IMG/VR virus record: IMGVR_UViG_3300017739_002723
Coordinates: 1-25,418 of that record
Origin: a virus
Length of the DNA: 25,418 nt
Direction: 5' to 3' (one strand)
Under the pieces are notes generated by a model. That model ran no database searches and was not told the DNA's origin. It was given only the letters and a program-made list of their open reading frames with translations. The translations under genes were made by a program, and so were the position numbers. This document shows, piece by piece, positions 1 to 5,093 of the stretch. Every line of letters begins with the position of its first letter. The first letter of the stretch is position 1.

Positions 1-1
1 A

Positions 2-328
2 GCAACCATTGATAATTGGGGTCCGTACTACATTAAAAAAGTTGGACAAGTTATTGACGGTACTTGGGAGACTGGTGATTACTTTGGACATATGAACGAA
101 GATGCCGTACAAATGGCTCCTTTCACTAATATGCCAGCAGACGTCGAAGCAAAAGCTCAAGAAATCAAAGATGCTATCTCGAACGGTGAATACTTTGCAT
201 TTACTGGTCCTATCAAAGACAACACTGGCAAGTTACAACTAGCTGACGGTGAAGTGGCTGATGACACTCATTTAAATAGTATGATGTACTATGTCGAGGG
301 TATCACTGCTAAAGTACCAGGAACGTAA
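2..328 (+). CDS. BMP-family ABC transporter substrate-binding protein, C-terminal part (5' end outside window)
   Basis: The reading frame is open from base 2 and ends with TAA at 326-328, giving the last 108 residues. The visible part matches the C-terminal end of the basic membrane protein (BMP/PnrA/Med) family: a W-G-x-Y-Y-x-K-x-V segment, a tract around G-T-W-E-T-G-D-Y-F, a later F-x-G-P-I-x-D-N-x-G motif and a terminal D-x-x-L-x-x-M-x-Y-Y-V-E-G-I signature. BMP proteins are secreted or lipid-anchored periplasmic binding proteins of ABC importers, and several bind purine nucleosides. The signal sequence lies upstream, so export cannot be checked. The 2OG oxygenase gene starts 3 nt after the stop, which suggests one operon. 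An ABC solute-binding protein on a phage is a plausible auxiliary metabolic gene, supplying its product to the host permease; this role is inferred. An ATG at 92 is internal, not the start. Confidence 0.82.
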   Translation, partial: ATIDNWGPYYIKKVGQVIDGTWETGDYFGHMNEDAVQMAPFTNMPADVEAKAQEIKDAISNGEYFAFTGPIKDNTGKLQLADGEVADDTHLNSMMYYVEGITAKVPGT

Positions 329-331
329 GAA

Positions 332-1192
332 ATGATTCCAGTAATTGATTTTAAATCAGAATCAGTGCTGGAAGAGATTCGTGAAGCCTACACTACTGTA
401 GGCTTCGCAGTCTTTACTAATGCTCTGAGCACTCTTGACAAAAATATTATGAACTCTTGGTTTGATAATATGAAAGAGTTTTTCACTTTAGATCAAGAGG
501 TAAAAAGAAAATATAATTATGATCCTGATACTAATTTAGGTTACAGTGTGATGGGTGCTGAGAATGTTGACCCTACCGCACCAAAAGATATCAAAGAGTC
601 CTTTAATTATAATAATACTCGTATGCATCCTAGACTTTGGCCTACTGAGATTCCAGGATTTCAAGCTGAAGCTCTTAATACAATTAGAGTTGCAGATGAT
701 TTAACTATCAGAATACTAGAAAAATTTGATACAATTCTTGAATGCGGTACTACGTTAGTTGATTCTCATCAAAAACCATATAACACTACGAGAGTTATTC
801 ACTACCCCGCTTACACTGGTCCTATTAAAGAGCGTCAACAAAGAATTGGTGAGCACAGTGATTATGGGACTATTACCCTTTTATGGCAAATTAATGACGT
901 TCCTGGCTTAGAAGTTCAAGATTTAAAAGGTGATTGGCATCCTGTCCCTTACGCAGAAGATGGTGTTGTAGTTAACATTGGTGATCTACTACAGAGATGG
1001 ACTAATGATTATTTTGTTTCAACTAAACACCGAGTTGTAAACTCCCATATTCATATACCAAGATACTCTATGCCTCATTTTGTAGATCCTACTCCAGGCA
1101 CTATAGTTTCTAATTTAAGAGATGAACCAGCAAAATATGATCCAATAGAAAGTAAAGCTTATCTCATGTGGAGATTGGCTCAGAGTTATTAA
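332..1192 (+). CDS. 2-oxoglutarate/Fe(II)-dependent oxygenase, isopenicillin-N-synthase-like
   Basis: This 286-residue protein has the full double-stranded beta-helix signature of the IPNS/flavonol-synthase/thymine-hydroxylase family. The N-terminal DIOX_N-type region starts IPVIDF and has a G-F-x-V-F segment at about 24-29. The iron ligands read as H175-x-D177 (in GEHSDYGTITLL) and H233 (in STKHRVVN), and the 2OG-binding R-x-S is R244-S246. These enzymes couple oxidation of 2-oxoglutarate to succinate and CO2 with hydroxylation or related oxidation of a substrate in the cytoplasm. The substrate is unknown; a nucleobase is possible because a BMP binding protein precedes it and a phosphoribosyltransferase follows. 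A weak AGGA at 319-322 serves the ATG at 332. All catalytic residues are present, so an active enzyme is expected. Confidence 0.9.
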   Translation: MIPVIDFKSESVLEEIREAYTTVGFAVFTNALSTLDKNIMNSWFDNMKEFFTLDQEVKRKYNYDPDTNLGYSVMGAENVDPTAPKDIKESFNYNNTRMHPRLWPTEIPGFQAEALNTIRVADDLTIRILEKFDTILECGTTLVDSHQKPYNTTRVIHYPAYTGPIKERQQRIGEHSDYGTITLLWQINDVPGLEVQDLKGDWHPVPYAEDGVVVNIGDLLQRWTNDYFVSTKHRVVNSHIHIPRYSMPHFVDPTPGTIVSNLRDEPAKYDPIESKAYLMWRLAQSY

Positions 1193-1193
1193 T

Positions 1194-1598
1194 ATGGACT
1201 TATTTCAAAAATGTGATTTTATTTCTCATGCAGGTCTTCACTTAAAATGGAAAATTGAAATGGATGCTCTAAGTGATGCAGAGTGGGATACCTGTGCAAC
1301 CATGATTATGGAGTATCAAAAGCGTCCTTTTTATAAAGCTGAAGGTATTCCTCGTGGGGGAGTTAAGTTAGCTAACGCACTTAACAAATACGCCAGTGGC
1401 AATCCAGCAGATCAAGTGTTAATCTGTGATGACGTATATACTACAGGGGCAAGTTTTAGAGAATATATTAGCGAGAACTATCCAATGTGGACGATGGGTC
1501 AAGGTTATCGCTGGGTTGTTTTTGCTAGAAATCCTAGTTATGAAAAAGATTTTGTCAAAGCACTATTTACGATGCCGGAGAGATCTGATAGAGATTAA
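1194..1598 (+). CDS. Type I phosphoribosyltransferase-like protein
   Basis: This 134-residue protein carries the PRPP-binding signature of type I phosphoribosyltransferases, VLICDDVYTTGAS at residues 75-87 (two acidic residues followed by TTGAS). An upstream GIPRGGVKLA at 51-60 matches the loop that helps bind pyrophosphate. Such enzymes join a nucleobase to PRPP for salvage, or act as regulators. The protein is shorter than most salvage enzymes (about 150-200 residues), and the hood that sets base specificity cannot be recognised. The ATG lies 1 nt after the upstream oxygenase stop, so translation is probably coupled. A hairpin after the stop closes the operon. With the BMP protein and oxygenase it forms an apparent nucleobase uptake, oxidation and salvage set (inference). 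Confidence 0.8.
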   Translation: MDLFQKCDFISHAGLHLKWKIEMDALSDAEWDTCATMIMEYQKRPFYKAEGIPRGGVKLANALNKYASGNPADQVLICDDVYTTGASFREYISENYPMWTMGQGYRWVVFARNPSYEKDFVKALFTMPERSDRD

Positions 1599-1640
1599 GA
1601 GCACAGTCTTACATAATTAATTTGCACTGTGCTCATCTTT
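1599..1640 (+). terminator. Probable intrinsic terminator after the phosphoribosyltransferase gene
   Basis: A perfect 9-bp inverted repeat, GAGCACAGT at 1599-1607 and ACTGTGCTC at 1626-1634, encloses an 18-nt AT-rich loop directly after the TAA and is followed by a short T-rich stretch (ATCTTTCT). The loop is long and the U-tract weak, so strength is uncertain, but the placement between an operon end and a new promoter fits. Confidence 0.6.
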
Positions 1641-1663
1641 CTATTATAATTGGTTAATTTGTG

Positions 1664-1669
1664 TATAAT
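1664..1669 (+). promoter_or_regulatory. -10-like element upstream of the AsxRS-like gene
   Basis: TATAAT at 1664-1669 matches the sigma70 -10 consensus and lies 27 nt before the ATG at 1696. No convincing -35 is found at 16-18 bp, so it may need an activator or phage factor, or resemble T4-type late promoters, which have only a -10-like box. It lies just after a terminator-like hairpin and before an AAAGGA ribosome-binding site at 1684-1689. Confidence 0.5.
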
Positions 1670-1695
1670 AATTTACTATTTTGAAAGGAACCAAT

Positions 1696-2520
1696 ATGAC
1701 ACAACTAATCTCACCCACAAAATTTACCCACTCCGTAGACCTTTTAAGGTCTTTTTTTATGGGTAAAGGCTTTAAAGAAGTGCACACTCAAAATCGACTT
1801 TCAATCCTTGCAGCTTGCGAAGACCCCTTTAATGTAGCGACATACAACTATGCAGGAGAGGTATGGCCTCTTCCACAAACTGGTCAAATGTGGCTAGAAC
1901 ATGAATTACTCTCCCAGCCCGATTCAGAGGGCTTTTTTTGTGTCTCCACTTCCTATAGACAGGAACCTAATGCAGTAGAAGGTAGGCATGACATCATTTT
2001 TCCAATGTTTGAGTTTGAGTTTCCGGGCACAATTGATGATCTAAAACAAATGGAAATAGAACTATGTGAATACTTAGGATTTCCAAAGTTAACCGATCAA
2101 ACATATTACAAATGGGCTATGGACTTTGAAACAGAAGAGCTAGATCATGAACACGAAGAAAAGATAGGATACGGAATGATCACACACTTTCCTGAGTTTA
2201 CAAGTCCTTTCTGGAACATGTCTAGAAACGCAGATGGAGTTACAAGCAAAAAGATTGATGTGATTCTTGGAGGCATGGAGACAATTGGTTCAGCAGAACG
2301 CTCAACAGATGTAGAACAGATGCGCGATACTTTTCACACGATTACTAATGGTGAGTATAGTCAGCTGCTATACAAACTGTTTGGTAAAGAACGTGTTGAG
2401 GCAGAACTAGAAAAGTTCCTAGAGTTTGATTTCTTTTCTCGTGTTGGTGGAGGAATTGGTATGACTCGTATGATTGCAGCACTTGATACTTTACAAGAAG
2501 AAGCTCTAGCCGCAGAATAA
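1696..2520 (+). CDS. Class II aminoacyl-tRNA synthetase-like catalytic core (AsnRS/AspRS type, no anticodon-binding domain)
   Basis: The ATG at 1696 is preferred over a TTG at 1681 because AAAGGA at 1684-1689 lies correctly before it; this gives 274 residues. The protein is essentially only the catalytic core of an asparaginyl/aspartyl-tRNA synthetase. It starts near the motif-1 helix (GKGFKEVHT at 24-31). Motif 2 is at about 82-108 (STSYRQEP with R88 and E90, then FPMFEFEF). An AsxRS-like segment I-D-V-I-L-G-G-M-E-T-I-G-S-A-E-R follows at 187-201, and motif 3 is GGGIGMTRM at 251-259 with R258. The N-terminal OB-fold of about 100 residues is absent. Similar free-standing cores are known in archaeal asparagine synthetases and other aaRS paralogues. 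It may make asparagine, charge a tRNA or transfer an activated amino acid. The tRNA 7 nt downstream, with an Asn anticodon, makes tRNA charging an attractive but unproven role. Confidence 0.8.
   Translation: MTQLISPTKFTHSVDLLRSFFMGKGFKEVHTQNRLSILAACEDPFNVATYNYAGEVWPLPQTGQMWLEHELLSQPDSEGFFCVSTSYRQEPNAVEGRHDIIFPMFEFEFPGTIDDLKQMEIELCEYLGFPKLTDQTYYKWAMDFETEELDHEHEEKIGYGMITHFPEFTSPFWNMSRNADGVTSKKIDVILGGMETIGSAERSTDVEQMRDTFHTITNGEYSQLLYKLFGKERVEAELEKFLEFDFFSRVGGGIGMTRMIAALDTLQEEALAAE
1737..1758 (+). other. Terminator-like hairpin plus T-tract inside the AsxRS-like coding region
   Basis: A perfect 7-bp inverted repeat, AGACCTT at 1737-1743 and AAGGTCT at 1746-1752, is followed by T residues through 1758, giving the architecture of an intrinsic terminator about 40 nt into the coding sequence. 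The same bases encode D-L-L-R-S-F-F. An in-frame ATG follows at 1759, with an AAGG in the 3' arm of the hairpin, so an internal start is conceivable. The two-base loop would need to open to four in RNA, leaving a 6-bp stem. It may be a transcription attenuator or a chance feature. Confidence 0.4.
1916..1939 (+). other. Second terminator-like hairpin plus T-tract inside the AsxRS-like coding region
   Basis: AGCCC at 1916-1920 pairs with GGGCT at 1929-1933 around an 8-nt loop, followed by an unbroken T run to 1939. It encodes Q-P-D-S-E-G-F-F, with the two Phe codons forming the T run. It is a short but GC-rich terminator-like structure, the second in this gene within about 200 nt. Confidence 0.35.
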
Positions 2521-2526
2521 AATTTT

Positions 2527-2611
2527 TCTGGGGTGGTGGAAATGGCAGACACGCACGATTGTTTCTCGTGTGCCGTGAGGCGTGGAGGTTCGAGTCCTTC
2601 TCCCAGAGCCA
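2527..2611 (+). tRNA. tRNA with GUU (Asn) anticodon on a class II, Leu-like body with long variable arm
   Basis: A complete 85-nt cloverleaf with encoded CCA can be folded by hand. The acceptor is TCTGGGG (2527-2533) with TCCCAGA (2601-2607), one G-U pair; the discriminator is G2608; CCA is at 2609-2611. The D-arm is Leu-like (GTGGAAATGGCAGACAC). The anticodon stem CACGA/TCGTG (2554-2558 with 2566-2570) holds the loop TTGTTTC, so U33 is followed by anticodon GTT at 2561-2563. The variable arm has a GCC/GGC stem, and the T-arm is GGAGG-TTCGAGT-CCTTC. Position 37 is T, which is rare. U1-A72, G73 and GUU match bacterial tRNA-Asn, while the D-arm and long variable arm are those of tRNA-Leu/Ser. 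It is therefore either an unusual Asn-decoding tRNA, a remodelled tRNA-Leu, or a tRNA-like RNA. It sits directly after an AsnRS-like gene. Confidence 0.85.
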
Positions 2612-2655
2612 AATTTTTAAAAATTTCTTCACAAAACTGTAACATTTTTGTATAT

Positions 2656-2661
2656 TATAAT
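2656..2661 (+). promoter_or_regulatory. -10-like element before the PiT-like gene
   Basis: TATAAT at 2656-2661 lies in a TATATTATAATTAATA context. No clear -35 is seen. The expected start of transcription, near 2668, falls within the palindrome at 2663-2687, so that palindrome would be an operator or a 5'-end hairpin if this promoter is used. Confidence 0.45.
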
Positions 2662-2662
2662 T

Positions 2663-2690
2663 AATAAGAGGTCATTGACCTCTTATTTTT
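2663..2690 (+). terminator. 25-nt perfect palindrome followed by T-tract (terminator, attenuator or operator)
   Basis: AATAAGAGGTCA at 2663-2674 and TGACCTCTTATT at 2676-2687 form a perfect 12-bp inverted repeat around one central T, followed by T residues to 2690. It fits an intrinsic terminator for the tRNA transcript, possibly working in both directions. It also follows a TATAAT box immediately and precedes the ribosome-binding site AAGGAG at 2695-2700, so it may instead be a leader attenuator or a repressor site controlling the permease gene. Confidence 0.6.
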
Positions 2691-2708
2691 ATACAAGGAG
2701 AAATTATA

Positions 2709-3671
2709 ATGGAACTTGTAACTCTTTGGATGGTAATCGGTTTTCTTTTTGCGGGATATTCTGTGATTGCGAATGACTCAGTACAAACTCTCGGTACTTG
2801 GATTGCCTCAAACAACGAGAGATTTAATTGGAAAGTTATGTGGGGAGCAGCTTCGGCGGTTCTCCTTTATACTTTGTGGTATGGGTGGTCTACTAACGGA
2901 GGTGACATCAGTTACGGTCGTTTAAATAAAATCCCCTTTCAAGAAATCCAGTGGTATCATGCAATGGCTCCTGGATTATTATTACTACTCACTAGGATCG
3001 GTGTACCTGTTAGTACTTCATTCTTAGTATTGAGTGCCTTTGCTAGCACGTTTGTGCTTGAAAAAATGTTAGTAAAATCTATGATGGGATATGCGGTAGC
3101 AGCTGTTGCGGCATATGTTATTTGGATTATCGTTAGTAAAATAATTGATGAAGTAAACGATCCTGTCAAAGAAGAAAATAAAAGATGGTGGAGAATAGGA
3201 CAATGGGTAACTACAGGGTTCTTGTGGTTTACGTGGTTGTCACACGATATGGCTAATATAGCTGTCTTTTTACCAAGACAAATTCCTTGGGATTTGATGA
3301 TTGCTATTTCAGCAGTATTTGTTGCCGGTTTATGGTGGATGTTTAGAGAGGGTGGTGGTAAAATACAAAATATTGTCCTTGAAAAACATAATACTAGGTA
3401 CGTAAGATCAGCTACGATTATTGATGCTGTTTATTGGTTGATACTTTGGTTCTTTAAAGAATTAAATGATATTCCAATGTCAACAACATGGGTCTTCGTA
3501 GGTTTATTATGTGGACGCGAACTTGCTATGGCAACTATGACCGGTAAGCATAAATTCAAAGTAGTCTTTCCACTTATTGGAAAAGACTTTTTAAAAATGA
3601 TGGTTGGTCTTGCAGCATCTGTTGGTGTTGTTCTAGCTATTCACTATGTGATCGTTCCTAACGGTCTATAA
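2709..3671 (+). CDS. PiT/Pho4-like inorganic ion permease (probable phosphate transporter)
   Basis: This 320-residue protein is very hydrophobic, with about 8-10 membrane segments. It shows the two-fold repeat of the PiT family. Half one has an N-D-S-V-Q-T-L-G-T motif (22-30) and VPVSTSF (99-105). Half two has SHDMANI (178-184) and IPMSTTW (255-261). These correspond to the G-x-N-D-x-x-N and P-V-S-T-T-H signatures of PiT/Pho4 symporters, though residues differ from the canonical motifs. It is shorter than typical PiT proteins (about 400-500 residues). Such permeases import phosphate (sulfate in the CysP branch) driven by H+ or Na+. A phosphate permease would help a phage replicate in phosphorus-poor ocean water, as phage PstS is thought to do. 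AAGGAG at 2695-2700 precedes the ATG, and a terminator follows the gene, so it appears to be a single-gene unit. The ion is not shown by the sequence. Confidence 0.68.
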   Translation: MELVTLWMVIGFLFAGYSVIANDSVQTLGTWIASNNERFNWKVMWGAASAVLLYTLWYGWSTNGGDISYGRLNKIPFQEIQWYHAMAPGLLLLLTRIGVPVSTSFLVLSAFASTFVLEKMLVKSMMGYAVAAVAAYVIWIIVSKIIDEVNDPVKEENKRWWRIGQWVTTGFLWFTWLSHDMANIAVFLPRQIPWDLMIAISAVFVAGLWWMFREGGGKIQNIVLEKHNTRYVRSATIIDAVYWLILWFFKELNDIPMSTTWVFVGLLCGRELAMATMTGKHKFKVVFPLIGKDFLKMMVGLAASVGVVLAIHYVIVPNGL

Positions 3672-3697
3672 AAAACAAAGTCAAACTTATGACTGAA

Positions 3698-3731
3698 GGC
3701 GGTGTCAAAATTTTGACATCGCCAATTTTTT
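3698..3731 (+). terminator. Intrinsic terminator after the PiT-like gene
   Basis: A near-perfect 26-nt palindrome at 3698-3723 (GGCGGTGTCAAAA with TTTTGACATCGCC, one G-T pair) is followed by AA and a run of six T. Its place between the permease stop and a new promoter supports a strong rho-independent terminator. Confidence 0.82.
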
Positions 3732-3761
3732 GGCATTCATCGGCTTTCTGTTTAAAATAAT

Positions 3762-3790
3762 TTGCCTTCTGTACATTTTTCACATATATT
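3762..3790 (+). promoter_or_regulatory. Sigma70-like promoter for the spanin/envelope operon
   Basis: -35 TTGCCT at 3762-3767, a 17-bp spacer and -10 TATATT at 3785-3790. Transcription would start near 3797, the A of the ATG of the next gene, implying a leaderless message. The TTGCYY -35 recurs before 9250 and 22444. Confidence 0.55.
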
Positions 3791-3796
3791 ATATTC

Positions 3797-4291
3797 ATGG
3801 GAATAAAATTATTTTTAGCGTCACTAGCTGTTATAGGAGCCATGACTTTTGGCTTTGGATGGTATTATAAGATAACACAGGCTCGCATCACGACTCTTAC
3901 TGAAAACGCTGCTAAATTAGAAGTAGCAATTGATGCCGCAGAAGCCAGTATTACTTTACTTGAAAATGAAGCAGTTAAAAACGCAGAGCTGCAAAAGAAT
4001 TTGACAGTTCAACTACAAGAAGCAGAGTCTTATGGCGATAGCCTGCGTAAAAAGTTACGTGAACTTGATCTCTTAGGAGATGCCATGAGAGACGCAGCTA
4101 ACTTAGAAGGACGTATGAATGGCGCAACCGCAAATTTATGGCGCGATATCATGGGTGAAACTGGGAATGATGACGGCGGTAAGCGTGATCTTCCTCAGTG
4201 GTTGCAGCGTGATACCGGAGCCGGAAGTACAGGTAGTGACGGAGGTACAGAAAATAACAGTACCGATAGTAGCTCGCCCGAAACCGATTGA
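3797..4291 (+). CDS. Putative inner-membrane spanin (Rz-like)
   Basis: This 164-residue protein has one N-terminal membrane segment (about 3-23), then a long heptad-rich coiled coil (about 28-90, rich in A, E, L and K) and a Gly/Ser/Asp/Thr-rich low-complexity tail. This is the topology of type II inner-membrane spanins, which join an outer-membrane lipoprotein to fuse the two membranes at the last step of lysis. The strongest support is the lipoprotein gene at 4119 that begins inside it in another frame and overlaps it by 173 nt, the classic Rz/Rz1 arrangement. The ATG at 3797 lies only 6 nt after the -10 box and has no leader. A second in-frame ATG at 3842 has AGGAG only 2 nt upstream, too close for normal use. 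The assignment rests on topology and gene overlap, not sequence similarity. Confidence 0.7.
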   Translation: MGIKLFLASLAVIGAMTFGFGWYYKITQARITTLTENAAKLEVAIDAAEASITLLENEAVKNAELQKNLTVQLQEAESYGDSLRKKLRELDLLGDAMRDAANLEGRMNGATANLWRDIMGETGNDDGGKRDLPQWLQRDTGAGSTGSDGGTENNSTDSSSPETD

Positions 4292-4505
4292 TTTAGTAGA
4301 CACAAGAGTTTATGTTGTAAACGAACAAAATTTAGAGGCTTTCATAGAAAAATTTAAAGCCGAAAATGGAGACTTAGCTTATGTCGCTTTAAGTGTCAAA
4401 GATTATGAAAATTTAGCACTTAACGTAGCAGAACTAAGACGTTTTATCAATCAACAAACAGAAATAATAATTTACTATGAGAACGCAATGAAGCTTGATG
4501 AATAG
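4119..4505 (+). CDS. Putative outer-membrane spanin lipoprotein (Rz1-like), overlapping the i-spanin gene
   Basis: This 128-residue protein has a lipoprotein signal: Lys14, a hydrophobic stretch and lipobox F-L-S-G-C with acylated Cys at 29. The first 173 nt lie inside the i-spanin gene in a different frame, as in Rz/Rz1 pairs, and the rest extends beyond it. The mature part begins with a V/P/K-rich segment (about 30-57) followed by a helical region of about 70 residues. Rz1-type lipoproteins sit in the outer membrane and bind the periplasmic end of the inner-membrane spanin. It is larger than lambda Rz1 (60 residues). An alternative start at the MMTAV methionines (17/18) would leave a minimal signal peptide. 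Confidence 0.72.
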   Translation: MAQPQIYGAISWVKLGMMTAVSVIFLSGCSVIPEPEVQVVTEVQKITVPIVARPKPIDLVDTRVYVVNEQNLEAFIEKFKAENGDLAYVALSVKDYENLALNVAELRRFINQQTEIIIYYENAMKLDE

Positions 4506-4529
4506 ATACTCTAACCCCCTGGAGAGAAA

Positions 4530-5093
4530 ATGAAGTTTAACATTTTTACTGCTATTTTTTTAGCAGTCTTTTTTTCGACCAGTGCTTTTGCACAAACAAC
4601 GTCGAATGTAAATACAACAACAAATAGCACTAGCAACATAGATACTGAGGCAAGCTCACGTACTATTGTTATATCCCCACCTCCATCTGCGATTTCGCCT
4701 GGTGTTGGCTCGTCTTCTTCTGACCTATGTACAGTAGGCGTTTCTGGAGCAGTTCAGACACAGATTTTAGGCATTTCTACTGGCGAAACGGTACGCGATG
4801 AAAATTGTGAACGATTAAAGATATCTAAAACCCTTTATGATATGGGCATGAAAGTTGCTGCTGTTTCTGTGCTTTGCCAAGACAGGAGAGTATATGATGC
4901 TATGGAAATGGCAGGAACTCCTTGTCCCTACTTAGGACAAATTGGAGATAAGGCAACTGATGGTTGGTCTGATAATCCTAGTCGTATACCACCTGTTGTT
5001 GAAATGGAGACAAAGAAAGATGTTCAAAAACGTAATGCAGCGACTGCTGCTGGCGGTATTTCTCTCGGTCTGTTATTACTCTTCCTCCTCTAA
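4530..5093 (+). CDS. Secreted protein of unknown function with C-terminal hydrophobic segment
   Basis: This 187-residue protein starts with a clear Sec signal peptide (MKFNIF..., hydrophobic core, cleavage expected after A-F-A at about 19-21). A Thr/Asn/Ser-rich stretch follows (about 22-45), then a Pro/Ser-rich stretch, a central domain with four Cys (C67, C93, C115, C131 approximately) that could form disulfides, and a C-terminal hydrophobic end, GISLGLLLLFLL, likely a membrane anchor. The start is supported by GGAGAG shortly upstream. The last 74 nt overlap the next gene, whose signal peptide is encoded in another frame there. It may be an envelope or lysis accessory protein or a minor virion protein. 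I do not recognise the family. Confidence 0.75.
   Translation: MKFNIFTAIFLAVFFSTSAFAQTTSNVNTTTNSTSNIDTEASSRTIVISPPPSAISPGVGSSSSDLCTVGVSGAVQTQILGISTGETVRDENCERLKISKTLYDMGMKVAAVSVLCQDRRVYDAMEMAGTPCPYLGQIGDKATDGWSDNPSRIPPVVEMETKKDVQKRNAATAAGGISLGLLLLFLL

Noticed and set aside
1681-1695. TTG start for the AsxRS-like gene
   Set aside because: The AAAGGA ribosome-binding site lies within this stretch and serves the ATG at 1696.
2527-2611. Simple annotation as tRNA-Leu
   Set aside because: Although the D-arm and variable arm are Leu-like, the aligned anticodon is GUU and the discriminator is G, not A, so a plain Leu call would hide the conflict.
2611-2626. AT-only palindrome (AAATTTTTAAAAATTT) after the tRNA
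   Set aside because: Without GC pairs it would not be a stable terminator hairpin; it may just be AT-rich spacer.
2345-2645. Minus-strand open frames across the end of the AsxRS-like gene and the tRNA
   Set aside because: They run antisense through a tRNA and a well-supported gene, with no ribosome-binding site or recognisable product.
3658-3843. Minus-strand frame across the terminator and promoter before the spanin gene
   Set aside because: It spans a strong terminator palindrome and regulatory DNA and shows no coding features.
4942-5019. Longer start for the NIDO/Cys-repeat protein
   Set aside because: It would bury the signal peptide behind 26 residues encoded within the preceding gene; the ATG at 5020 has a GGAG site and directly begins the signal sequence.
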